Shown here: positions 1 through 6,947 of the stretch, in pieces | Layout: every line of letters starts with the position of its first letter | Position numbering within the stretch: the stretch's first letter is position 1 | Assembly (NCBI GenBank): GCA_046760705.1 | Contig: JBHIER010000139.1 | Span: forward strand, 1 to 7,901 | Direction of reading: 5' to 3' | Source of the DNA: JBHIER01 sp046760705 [NCBI: bacterium] | Lineage (GTDB): Bacteria > JBHIER01 > G020348925 | DNA length: 7,901 nucleotides | Translations under genes and position numbers: made by a program | The notes under the pieces: model-generated | What the model saw: only the letters and a program-made list of their open reading frames with translations | What the model was told of the DNA's origin: nothing | Database searches by the model: none

Positions 1-108
1 CCTTTTCTGCGCCCCTTCCTCCTGAGGTCTGCCCTCACATTCGAGAATCGCCGGCGATAGGAGCATGAGCAACGATAACAGAATCGATATGTTTCTTTGA
101 GAGCCCAT
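1..108 (-). CDS. N-terminus of an exported protein, cut by the window edge
   Basis: An ATG at 108-106 opens a frame that stays open for 36 codons to the window edge. The product begins MGSQRNISILLSLLMLLSPA, a typical signal peptide: a short polar/basic start, then a hydrophobic core of about 14 residues, then a Ser-Pro-Ala turn. A hydrophilic charged stretch (ECEGRPQEEGAQKR) follows. The only cysteine (C24) is preceded by Glu, so it does not fit a lipobox, and ordinary signal peptidase I export is more likely. A strong ribosome binding site, AGGTGGAG, lies 9 nt before the ATG on this strand (118-125). The gene starts 50 nt after the stop of the broken hydrolase and in the same direction, so it is probably the fourth gene of the leftward operon. 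Too little is present to name a function. Confidence 0.7.
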   Translation of the reverse strand, partial: MGSQRNISILLSLLMLLSPAILECEGRPQEEGAQKR

Positions 109-158
109 ATTTATCAGCTCCACCTGGTTTTGCAGACAGGAAAACATTGTGGCGAGCC

Positions 159-791
159 CTATTTTTTAGAATACATCAACTTCTCGTTTAAGTTCCAGTC
201 CATATCGAAGAATCCGCAGAGACCGGCCCCGGAGTAGAGGGTGCCGAAAAGGGTTGATCGCTCTTCGCCTTCAGGATCGGTTCCCCCATGGACGAGAATG
301 AATTTAGTGGGATTGAGGGGATTGGGGTAGATGAATTGGACTCCGATTCCCTCCCCCTCGATCACCCGATCACCCAGAGCCACTCTCCCGGCTCCAATGA
401 GAATGGGCAGATCTCGGTGGACCCTGGCTGTGATGGCATTTGTCTCGGGTCGGCCGAAGAGAATGAGGTTATATTGTTCAACCGTTTCAGAAGTGACCTC
501 GGTATCGGGGAGGATGTCGACGCGCCCGTTTGCCCGGCGCCACCACTGCTGGGCCTGAACCCGGGCGTGATGGAGGTTTACTTCAGTGGCGGCGGAATCG
601 CCCTGCGTGCCGTAGACGAGCACAAATGGGGAGAAATAGGCCCTTTTGATAGGACCGAAAAACGATGGTGTCTTTCTCAGCCCCGGTGGCTTCGGTGGTC
701 CGATCTCGAAGGTTTCGCCCTTCTTCTGCACGGTGACAACCCTCCCCTTCTTCAAATCATATCGGAAGAGATGGCCAGGTGAAGGGCACAT
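159..791 (-). pseudogene. C-terminal part of a secreted alpha/beta-hydrolase (prolyl-oligopeptidase-like) protein, separated by frameshift
   Basis: This frame of up to 210 residues holds what I recognise as the C-terminal region of large secreted alpha/beta hydrolases of the S9/esterase type. It has a GPIKRAYFSPFVLVYGTQG strand-turn segment at about residues 46-64. It also has YNLILFGRPETNAI at 107-120 and FIYPNPLNPTKFILVHGG at 153-170, which are hallmark motifs of that region. It contains no GxSxG nucleophile or other recognisable catalytic residue. The ATG at 791 has no convincing ribosome binding site and lies inside the end of the preceding frame, so it is probably not a true start. Recognisable sequence begins near HLFRYDL (residues 7-13). 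It is best read as the 3' part of the gene starting at 1635, offset from that frame by one nucleotide. A separately translated protein is possible but unlikely. Confidence 0.6.
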
Positions 792-1635
792 ACAGTTGGA
801 ACCTGGGCCAGCCCGCGCTGGGGGCTAAGGCGGCGAAAAGGTCGGCCACGACGAAGGCCCACCCCTTTTGGGCATAACCATCCACCTGCCCTCTGGCCTC
901 AACCCCAGCGCCGTGAAGCTCCATCCGGACCGGAAATTTTACCAGAGCGAGTGGCGCAATCTGAGAAACGACCCTCCCCGTTCTCTCGAAAATCTCCCCA
1001 TCGCCGACGGCGAGTCTCCCGGTCACATCTTTGGCCAGAATCATCGCCGGTGCGTCGGCGGGCAGAATTTTGAACGTGAACCACCTGTCGCCTGCGCCAC
1101 CGATTTTGGCTAAGAGGCGGGTTTTGCCGTCTTTGAGAACGATCGGGACCCTCATAAAATCGTGCCCGTAGCGATCGCCCGGCCACTGCCTGCCGTTGAG
1201 GTAAAACCAGCCAACTTTTTCGGCCACAGCCAGGGCCCGTCTCCTTCCCTCGTTCTCAAATTCGGCGTCAGCATATCCGACGCCCATGAGGCCTGGCCAG
1301 CCGAAGATGTCCTGCAGATTGTCACAGTCCACATTCTCATAGGCCATCTCCACCTTTCCGTCCTCTGCCCTGACCTTCTTCCACTCCACCACCCCGCCGG
1401 TGGCCGTCATACTGATGTGACTCAGACCCTGGTAGGGAGCAATGTTTCGCTCTCCGCCATGCTCGATTAGAAAATCGATGGACCGCTCCCGGCTGCCAGC
1501 CGAGAAGGGGCCGACAACGAGCCATTCGTCCAGCAGGAGGGTGTCATCAATTGTGGGGAGCAGACCGTTTTGGGCGAACAGAGTCCGGGCGATGAGACTG
1601 AAGAGGACCGCTGCGAAAAGAGATTTTGTTCGCAT
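757..1635 (-). pseudogene. N-terminal part of a secreted alpha/beta-hydrolase-type protein, catalytic core apparently deleted
   Basis: The frame encodes 292 residues from the ATG at 1635, chosen because AAGGAA lies about 8 nt upstream and a signal peptide follows at once (MRTKSLFAAVLFSLIARTLFA, cleavage after A21). Upstream in-frame codons would only add a hydrophilic tail in front of the signal peptide. Residues 36-45 contain the DEWLVVGPF motif common at the start of the accessory beta domain of secreted hydrolases. A beta-rich region follows (FYLNGRQWPGD at 144-154). LHGAGVEARGQ at 240-250 resembles the first core strand and oxyanion turn of an alpha/beta hydrolase. In relatives as I remember them, about 100 residues with the GxSxG serine separate WAFVVA from DLFAALAPSAGW; here they are adjacent (about residues 259-276). 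The frame ends soon after LYVPFTWP, and the C-terminal region continues in another frame. It starts 1 nt after the CPBP stop, so it is co-transcribed. Family assignment is from motif memory. Confidence 0.6.
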
Positions 1636-1636
1636 G

Positions 1637-2518
1637 TTACACGTTTCCTTCTTCGCTGCCCCTGATAGCTCTTGTGTCCGTAAGCCGGACGAAGGCATAG
1701 AGAAGCACCACTAAGAGGGCTAAGGCCATCAGGTACACATAGGGGGGAAAAGAGATACGGAAGAAGGCCTCGATTGTTGTGACCCCAAAGACCTTTGGAA
1801 AGAGGATGATGCCGATAAAGTTGAAAGTGCCGTGGGCCAACACGGCTGGAAAGATCGATCCCGTCCGCACCACCAGCCAGCCGAGGAAGATCCCGATGAT
1901 GGCCACCTCCGGCATGGCCCACGGATCGAGATGATAGAGGGAAAACCCGAGGGCAGTGATGGTGATGGCGCTCCAGGCGCTCTTCCGCTTCAGGAGGGTG
2001 TTCAGAATGAACCCGCGGAACAGGGCCTCTTCACAGATGGCAGCCAGAAAGACGATCCCCAATACTGTCAATGCCAACTCGGAGGTGTTGGACGGAAACA
2101 TCAGCTCGGCGTACGTGCGTTGGAGGCTGCGCACGATAAAGTCGGGCACGGGGAAGAGAGTCTGGACCAGGGCGCTGACGAGAAAGGAGCAGATGCGAAA
2201 GGGGATGGTGATCAGAAGCACCAGCAAAAGCACTTGCGGGCTGACGCGCTTCAACCCCAGCACCTGACGAAAGGAACGGCGGTTCTTCTGAATGAAGTAG
2301 AGGGTCGGCAGCAGGATCAATCCCCCTTCCGTCACGATCAGACCGATCCTCAGGTCGATCGCCTGAAGAAGGAGCCCGACGCTCAGCATCAGACCCAGGC
2401 AAAGCAGGTACAGTCCGATCGCTTCGCGAAGGGGAATAGGAGGCTGGGTGAGGCTCTCTCTTAGAGCGAGATCGGCGTCTCGGAGATTCAGACTTTCGTC
2501 CTGGGGCAAAGCGGTCAT
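1637..2518 (-). CDS. CPBP family intramembrane glutamic protease (CAAX protease/Abi-like)
   Basis: The product is a 293-residue polytopic membrane protein of the CPBP (Rce1-like, ABC1/Abi) family, which cleaves peptide bonds within the membrane using glutamate and histidine residues. All three family signatures are present: EEALFRGF (E163, E164, R168), FSLYH (F192, H196) and HGTFN (H229, N233). About eight hydrophobic segments are visible, at roughly 33-53, 58-76, 95-118, 148-167, 180-197, 203-222, 224-241 and 258-278. A soluble N-terminal tail of about 30 residues and a short charged C-terminus flank them. The length is normal and the active site looks intact. The ATG overlaps the stop of the upstream microprotein gene as ATGA, with GGGAG just before it, which suggests translational coupling. 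The substrate is unknown. Family members serve in CAAX processing, bacteriocin maturation or immunity, and membrane protein turnover. No bacteriocin precursor is apparent nearby. Confidence 0.93.
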   Translation of the reverse strand: MTALPQDESLNLRDADLALRESLTQPPIPLREAIGLYLLCLGLMLSVGLLLQAIDLRIGLIVTEGGLILLPTLYFIQKNRRSFRQVLGLKRVSPQVLLLVLLITIPFRICSFLVSALVQTLFPVPDFIVRSLQRTYAELMFPSNTSELALTVLGIVFLAAICEEALFRGFILNTLLKRKSAWSAITITALGFSLYHLDPWAMPEVAIIGIFLGWLVVRTGSIFPAVLAHGTFNFIGIILFPKVFGVTTIEAFFRISFPPYVYLMALALLVVLLYAFVRLTDTRAIRGSEEGNV

Positions 2519-2676
2519 TCTCCCTTCTCTGTGCTCTGCTCCGGGGCCGTGCTCTTCAGCTTTGCTCTTCGACGCTCAATCTCCCTCAGCGTCTCCTCAG
2601 CCTTTTTGATCTGTTGTTCTGAGTAATTAAGTTTTTCCCGGTACTTGAGTATCTTCTTTGCCACTCGCTGTCTCAT
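2515..2676 (-). CDS. 53-residue basic coiled-coil microprotein, first gene of the leftward operon
   Basis: The frame starts at the ATG at 2676, chosen over an ATG 33 nt upstream because a perfect AGGAGG lies 6 nt before it. The product is lysine/arginine/glutamate-rich and almost entirely helical in character. Hydrophobic heptad spacing is visible through VAKKILKYREKLNYSE and AEETLREIERRRAKL, followed by a polar tail (STAPEQSTEKGE). It has no membrane segment, signal peptide or cysteine, and I do not recognise the family. The stop TGA overlaps the start of the CPBP protease (ATGA), so the two are probably translated together. A role as a partner or regulator of the protease is inference from this arrangement only. 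The ribosome binding site, coupling and clean start make it a likely real gene despite its size. Confidence 0.72.
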   Translation of the reverse strand: MRQRVAKKILKYREKLNYSEQQIKKAEETLREIERRRAKLKSTAPEQSTEKGE

Positions 2677-2682
2677 CACTAA

Positions 2683-2688
2683 CCTCCT
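2683..2688 (-). promoter_or_regulatory. Ribosome binding site AGGAGG of the microprotein gene
   Basis: Read on the minus strand, a full-consensus AGGAGG sits 6 nt before the ATG at 2676. It fixes the start there rather than at the ATG at 2709, which has no comparable site. Confidence 0.75.
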
Positions 2689-2721
2689 GGTATACGTTAT
2701 TGAAGGCATTGCTTCTGCCTA

Positions 2722-2750
2722 AAAGTAGTCCTTTCAAAGATGGGGGTCAA
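2722..2750 (-). promoter_or_regulatory. Candidate sigma-70-type promoter for the leftward operon
   Basis: On the minus strand, TTGACC (2745-2750, five of six consensus bases) is followed after 17 nt by TACTTT (2722-2727, three of six). The -35 and spacing are good but the -10 is poor. Transcription would begin near 2715 and give a leader of about 40 nt before the microprotein start. It is the best candidate I see in the region, but unproven. Confidence 0.3.
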
Positions 2751-3011
2751 GGAAAAACTGCAGCCCCAGAGTGGGAGAGGCCCGGAGAGAAGGGAGAGTT
2801 TCGCCATCCAGAGTCCGATCATTGCAGCGAGTCGAATCCATCCTTGAAAATCGTCCGCTTCCCCACCCTGTAGGCCGGACGGTTCGCTCTTTCGTCCTCC
2901 TCCGAATGATGGACAGGGGGATTGTGGGCCGATCCAGAGGGCCGTTTGCAGCTTTGCCCCGCTCAAGGAGATCGGCTCAGAACCGGTACATTCAGGGAAA
3001 AAACGATAAAA

Positions 3012-3034
3012 AAAATCTCCGGGGTGAAGATTTT
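3012..3034. repeat. Inverted repeat just upstream of the OPT promoter, possible operator
   Basis: Perfect 7-bp arms AAAATCT and AGATTTT surround a 9-nt centre, and the element ends 2 nt before the -35 hexamer of the OPT promoter. The position suits a regulator site. The AT-rich arms with no following T run make a terminator unlikely. No known regulator motif is recognised. Confidence 0.3.
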
Positions 3035-3036
3035 GC

Positions 3037-3064
3037 TTGATCCTTCGAAAAAAAGTCGTATAAT
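3037..3064 (+). promoter_or_regulatory. Sigma-70-type promoter of the OPT transporter gene
   Basis: TTGATC (3037-3042) and a perfect TATAAT (3059-3064) are separated by 16 nt. Transcription would start near 3071, leaving a leader of about 30 nt that carries AGGAGG (3089-3094), 6 nt before the ATG at 3101. The leader is too short for a riboswitch. Confidence 0.7.
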
Positions 3065-3100
3065 GTCAGGGATAAAAACCTTTAACTTAGGAGGGAGACG

Positions 3101-5053
3101 ATGGAAGAGCACAAACCGTATGTACCTGCCGATGTGGTGATGAGGGACTTCAACCCGAAGACTGTTATTCTTGGTGTCATTCTGGGAGCCATCTTCGGGA
3201 GTGCCAACGCCTATCTCGGATTGAGGGTGGGGCTTACGATCAGCACCGCTATTCCACTGGCCGTCGTTTCGGTGGCGATTTTGCGAGTACTCATACCGCT
3301 GTTTGGAAGATCGACCATCTTGGAGTGCAATATATCCCAGACGGCAGGTTCGGCAAGCTCTTCCCTGGCCTCAGGGATTATCTTCACCATACCGGCCCTC
3401 TTTTTGTGGGGTTACACACCGTCGCTGCTTCAGATGACTCTTCTGGCCATGTGCGGTGGGGTTCTGGGTGTCCTCTTCATGATACCCTTGAGGGGCTTTC
3501 TTATTGTCAAGGAGCATTATGGCCTTCCATACCCGGAGGGGACAGCCAGTGCGGAGGTTCTGGTGGCCGCTTCGGAAGGTGGTTCCACGGCGAAAAATGT
3601 GTTCGCCGGTATGTCCATCGGCATGCTCTATAAAGGTTTAATATCGCTTCTTTATCTCTGGCCCTCAAAGGTGAAACTGCACCTGCCGCTGCTGAAAAAG
3701 GCAGTTGTCGGTGTCTCGGCAACACCTGCCCTGTTGGGGGTCGGATACATCCTGGGCCGGAGAATCGGGACCATCATGGTCGGCGGCGGCCTGGTCTCGT
3801 GGGTATTGATCATTCCGTTTATCGCCTGGAAATTTGGGGACGCGGCCATTTGGGAAAATACCCGCATCTACCTGCTTTCCAGGGGAATGGACCCGGGGAT
3901 TTTCACTGTTGGAGAGCTGTCTGCCAAACAGATCTGGGAGGGATATATCCGGATCATCGGGGCCGGCGCTGTCGCTTCGGCCGGAATCATAACCGTGGCC
4001 AGGTCCATACCGACCATGATCGCATCCCTCAGAATCGGCATTAAAGAACTGAGATCGAGCGCCGCAGCTCTCGACATGGGAAGGCTGCGAACTGAGAGAG
4101 ACCTCTCCATGAAGTGGGTGGTACTTGGTGTGGCCCTTGTGATTCTCCTCATTACCGGGGCCAAGGGTATCATCGGCCATGATACCGGGTTGATCATGAG
4201 GTTCTCAAGCGCTCTCTGTATCGCTTTCTTTGCCTTCTGTTTTGTCACGGTCTCATCGAGAATCGTGGGGCTGGTCGGTGTCTCCTCCAATCCGACCTCA
4301 GGCATGGCCATCGTAACACTGTTGGGAACAGGTATCGTCTTTCAACTTCTTGGCTGGACCGATCTCACTGGCAAAATTACGGCCCTCACCATCGGCACCA
4401 TCGTCTGCATCTCCGCCTCCATCGCCGGGGACATCTCCCAGGATTTGAAGACCGGCTTTCTCATAGGTGCAACACCGAGCAGACAACAGATCAGCGAAGT
4501 GATAGGTGCCACCGGGGCCGCCTTTTTTGTCGCCTTGGCGGTTTACTATCTGGGGATGGCTTACGGATTTGGCACCGAGGATCTCCCAGCGCCCCAGGCA
4601 ACCTTGATGAAAACTGTTCTCGACGGCGTTCTCGACGCCAATCTGAGATGGGATCTGGTCGGAATAGGGGCCGCCTTCTCGATAATCGTCCTCCTCTTCA
4701 AGGTCCCGCCCCTTCCCTTTGCAGTCGGCATGTACCTCCCGCTCTATACGATGACACCGGTATTCATAGGTGGAATGATACGCCACTATATTGAGAAGAA
4801 ATACGGTGCAGACAAGGATAAGATTGAAAAAGGAAAGGATCAGGGGATACTGCTTGGATCTGGTCTCATCGCTGGCGAGGGGTTGATGGGGGTGGTGATC
4901 GCCGTCATCGCCGTCATTATTGCCAAAACGCCGAAATACTTCGAAATCATGTGGGAACCAAACTGGTTAGGTGAGATCGTGTCCGTCATATTCTTCACCG
5001 CCCTCGGGATGTTTCTGTACCGCGTGGCCGCCAGATCGAGAAGGGAACAATAG
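3101..5053 (+). CDS. OPT family oligopeptide/metal-chelate transporter
   Basis: The 650-residue product is a polytopic inner-membrane protein of the oligopeptide transporter (OPT/YSL) superfamily, secondary carriers that import small peptides or peptide- and chelate-bound metals with protons. Family-typical stretches occur in order: NISQTAGSASSSLASGI at 77-93, GLPYPEGTASAEVL at 141-154, SSNPTSGMAI at 395-404, SIAGDISQDLKTGFLIGATP at 440-459, PFAVGMYLPLY at 539-549 and GSGLIAGEGLMGV at 586-598. Around 14-16 hydrophobic segments span the chain, with charged loops near 310-336 and 562-582. The length is typical and the frame is uninterrupted. The start is set by AGGAGG 6 nt upstream. The gene is flanked by its own promoter and by about 250 nt before the next gene, so it is probably monocistronic. 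Bacterial members are poorly characterised, and the substrate cannot be read from the sequence. Confidence 0.95.
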   Translation: MEEHKPYVPADVVMRDFNPKTVILGVILGAIFGSANAYLGLRVGLTISTAIPLAVVSVAILRVLIPLFGRSTILECNISQTAGSASSSLASGIIFTIPALFLWGYTPSLLQMTLLAMCGGVLGVLFMIPLRGFLIVKEHYGLPYPEGTASAEVLVAASEGGSTAKNVFAGMSIGMLYKGLISLLYLWPSKVKLHLPLLKKAVVGVSATPALLGVGYILGRRIGTIMVGGGLVSWVLIIPFIAWKFGDAAIWENTRIYLLSRGMDPGIFTVGELSAKQIWEGYIRIIGAGAVASAGIITVARSIPTMIASLRIGIKELRSSAAALDMGRLRTERDLSMKWVVLGVALVILLITGAKGIIGHDTGLIMRFSSALCIAFFAFCFVTVSSRIVGLVGVSSNPTSGMAIVTLLGTGIVFQLLGWTDLTGKITALTIGTIVCISASIAGDISQDLKTGFLIGATPSRQQISEVIGATGAAFFVALAVYYLGMAYGFGTEDLPAPQATLMKTVLDGVLDANLRWDLVGIGAAFSIIVLLFKVPPLPFAVGMYLPLYTMTPVFIGGMIRHYIEKKYGADKDKIEKGKDQGILLGSGLIAGEGLMGVVIAVIAVIIAKTPKYFEIMWEPNWLGEIVSVIFFTALGMFLYRVAARSRREQ

Positions 5054-5057
5054 TATA

Positions 5058-5162
5058 ATGTGCCGCCATTGCAATTGCCAGGAGAAGCCCGGGGTGAGGG
5101 TGACGGTGACGGTCACGAGGCCCGCCCGCCTGGTGCGGCAGGCAGCTCATCACAGCAGGTAA
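5058..5162 (+). CDS. Doubtful 34-residue ORF with an N-terminal Cys cluster
   Basis: An ATG 4 nt after the OPT stop opens a short frame starting MCRHCNCQEKPG. It continues with an alternating Val-Thr stretch encoded by a GGTGAC-type tandem repeat and then an arginine/histidine-rich end. The CxxCxC start could bind metal. However, the nearest purine-rich site (AAGGGA) is about 11 nt away, and the Val-Thr run is a by-product of the nucleotide repeat. I consider it more likely non-coding than a gene. Confidence 0.12.
   Translation: MCRHCNCQEKPGVRVTVTVTRPARLVRQAAHHSR
5106..5143. repeat. GC-rich short inverted repeats after the OPT gene
   Basis: GTGAC/GTCAC (5106-5110 and 5112-5116) and GCCTG/CAGGC (5128-5132 and 5139-5143) can each form a short hairpin, and the first lies in a GGTGAC tandem. 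Neither is followed by a T run, so an intrinsic terminator is not supported. They may still slow or end transcription after the OPT gene. Confidence 0.25.
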
Positions 5163-5220
5163 GCCGATAAACAACTCCAATGCATCCTTTGTGCATAATT
5201 CTGGTTGAAGAGCCTCCGGC

Positions 5221-5232
5221 CTGAAATTTCAG
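5221..5232. repeat. Perfect 12-bp palindrome CTGAAATTTCAG
   Basis: A perfect two-fold symmetric site lies 76 nt upstream of the candidate start of the nucleotidyltransferase gene and is followed by a pyrimidine-rich stretch (TTTCTCTTTTACTG). It could be an operator or a weak terminator-like element. No known motif is recognised. Confidence 0.25.
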
Positions 5233-5307
5233 TTTCTCTTTTACTGTTTTGAGGTTAAATTATGTGGAGGCCCTGAGCCGAAGGGCGGTGAGAGCCTCTG
5301 GAGAGCT

Positions 5308-6915
5308 TTGCCGGCGAAACGAGCTGCGGTTAGAACCTCTTCCCAGAAATGTTCTATGATACGGACCGATAGGCTGCAAAAAAATTTAGTCCAGTTTCGA
5401 AAGAGACTTGAGGGCGAGCCCGCCCTCAGGTTTGTCGAAGATCTGGTCAGGGATCACCCTCAGGTCCGCATCTATCTCGTCGGTGGGATGGTCCGAGATG
5501 CTGCTTCGGGGCGAGCTGATCGCAAGGACTTCGACGTGGTCGTCTCCAGGGTGCCGGCCCATCGACTGGAGGCGTTTTTGGCCGCCCGGGGCAGGGTCAG
5601 TCTGGTGGGAAAAACTTTCGGTGTCTTCAAGTTCTCGCCTAAGGGCGTCGATCTCAGGGACCAGATCGATGTGGCTCTGCCCCGGAGGGAGCATTCTGTC
5701 GCTCCGGGAGGATATCGAGATTTTGAGATTCAGAGCAATGCTGACCTCCCCATTGAGGAAGACCTTTCCCGACGCGACTTCACCGTCAACGCCATGGCCT
5801 GGGACTGGAAGAGGTCGCAACTGATCGATCCCTTCGGTGGCTTGGAGGACCTGCGCTTGAAGCAGATTCGAGCCGTCGGCGATCCTGGTGAGCGCTTTCG
5901 GGAGGACTCCTCTCGGATCCTGCGCGCCCTCCGGTTCGCCTGCCAGCTCGGTTTCGACATCGAATCCCCCACCTGGAATGCGGTCAGGGAGCTGATGCCC
6001 CAGATCAACGACCGGCGGGTTGACCGTCCTTCGGACCGGGTCGTCCCCTACGAGGTGATCGCCGGGGAGATCCTTAGAACCTTCGTCTTCGATCCGGCCA
6101 AGGCCTTCGATCTGTACGACCAGAGCCGCGCGTTCGAGCAATTGATGCCAGAAGTATTGGAAATGAAAGGATGTCCGCAGCCTGAGATGTATCACACTGA
6201 GGGCGATGTCTGGACCCACGCCCGTATGGCCCTGAGCTGTTTGAAATCCGATGCCTTCCGAGAGCAGTTTGGTTCAGGCCCAGTCGAGGCAGAGCTGGTT
6301 ATGGCTGTTCTGTTCCACGATCTGGGGAAACCCTATACCGTCCAAACGCCTGAGAAGGACGGTGTTGACCGAATTCGCTTCGACAAGCATGACGCCGTCG
6401 GGGCTGACCTGGCCAAGAAGATTTGCACCCGTCTCAAGCTGTCGAGCCCACCCTCGGATGAGCCCCTCCACGTCGACCCGGACAATGTGTGGTGGCTCGT
6501 CAAGAACCACCTGCTCGGCATTCGGAGCGATGTTGATCGGATGAAGAATAGCACCCTGGAGAAGTATTTTCTAAAGGACGTTCAGATGGGTCAGAGATTG
6601 TTGAAACTCATCTTTGCCGACGGTATGGCTACTATCTCCCCGGGTGGGAAGCCCACCGTGACAGACTTTTTCAAAATAGTCGATCGGGTTGAGAAGTTGA
6701 AAAAGCTCAGATTGGAGCGGGAACCCTTTCGGCCCCTTTTGAACGGCCATGAGATCATGGAGGCCTTCGATCTTGAGCCAGGCCCGCGCATCGGCGAGCT
6801 GTTGGATATGCTGAGAGAAGAGCAATTGGCCGGTCGGATTCAGAGCAGAGAGGCGGCCCTTCAGTTCTTGAAGGGATACGCCTGCATTAAGATGATGGGA
6901 GATGAGAGGAAATGA
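5308..6915 (+). CDS. cca: CCA-adding tRNA nucleotidyltransferase / poly(A) polymerase family protein with HD domain
   Basis: This class II nucleotidyltransferase most likely adds or repairs the 3' CCA end of tRNA in the cytoplasm. Visible in order (535-residue numbering): YLVGGMVRD at 56-64; the metal-binding D74-F-D76; RRDFTVNAMA at 155-164; DPFGGLEDL at 174-182; and the nucleotide-selecting region around REDSSRILRALRFA at 198-211. An HD phosphohydrolase domain follows, with H304 in DVWTHARMA, H337-D338 in FHDLGKP, H361, and probably D438. The C-terminal motif LNGHEIMEAFDLEPGPRIGE is at 478-497. All key residues are present. At over 500 residues it is on the long side. The start is uncertain: the first candidate is TTG at 5308 with GGAG 4 nt upstream, while the first ATG is at 5356 without a good ribosome binding site. 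The conserved domain begins near residue 38, so either fits. CCA-adding, A-adding and poly(A) polymerase activities cannot be told apart safely by eye. Confidence 0.93.
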   Translation: MPAKRAAVRTSSQKCSMIRTDRLQKNLVQFRKRLEGEPALRFVEDLVRDHPQVRIYLVGGMVRDAASGRADRKDFDVVVSRVPAHRLEAFLAARGRVSLVGKTFGVFKFSPKGVDLRDQIDVALPRREHSVAPGGYRDFEIQSNADLPIEEDLSRRDFTVNAMAWDWKRSQLIDPFGGLEDLRLKQIRAVGDPGERFREDSSRILRALRFACQLGFDIESPTWNAVRELMPQINDRRVDRPSDRVVPYEVIAGEILRTFVFDPAKAFDLYDQSRAFEQLMPEVLEMKGCPQPEMYHTEGDVWTHARMALSCLKSDAFREQFGSGPVEAELVMAVLFHDLGKPYTVQTPEKDGVDRIRFDKHDAVGADLAKKICTRLKLSSPPSDEPLHVDPDNVWWLVKNHLLGIRSDVDRMKNSTLEKYFLKDVQMGQRLLKLIFADGMATISPGGKPTVTDFFKIVDRVEKLKKLRLEREPFRPLLNGHEIMEAFDLEPGPRIGELLDMLREEQLAGRIQSREAALQFLKGYACIKMMGDERK

Positions 6916-6916
6916 G

Positions 6917-6947
6917 AAGGGCTCAGAGGGCCGAAGAGAGCTTTCCT
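6917..6947 (+). terminator. Weak hairpin after the nucleotidyltransferase gene
   Basis: AAGG-GCTC near 6918 can pair imperfectly with GAGC-TTT-CCTT near 6938-6947, just after the stop codon. The stem is interrupted and there is only a short T-containing tail, so this is a weak terminator candidate at most. Confidence 0.2.

Larger units (their letters stand above)
2677..3100. other. Divergent intergenic region between the leftward operon and the OPT gene
   Basis: These 424 bases separate two divergent transcription units and should hold the control elements of both. I see a candidate leftward promoter at 2722-2750, a small GGACG/CGTCC inverted repeat (2877-2881 and 2893-2897), an AAAATCT/AGATTTT inverted repeat (3012-3018 and 3028-3034), and the OPT promoter at 3037-3064. 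The short frames crossing 2697-2966 (minus) and 2771-3040 (plus) have low-complexity, unprotein-like translations and no good ribosome binding site, so I do not call them genes. No RNA gene or riboswitch is recognisable. Confidence 0.5.

Noticed and set aside
288-782. 164-residue plus-strand frame antisense to the hydrolase C-terminus
   Set aside because: The minus-strand translation carries the recognisable motifs; this one has none and no ribosome binding site.
1832-2464. 210-residue plus-strand frame antisense to the CPBP gene
   Set aside because: Its very hydrophilic Gln/Asp/His-rich translation is typical of the antisense of a membrane protein gene.
2697-2966. 89-residue minus-strand frame in the divergent intergenic region
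   Set aside because: It has an unprotein-like composition and no ribosome binding site, and it overlaps the candidate operon promoter.
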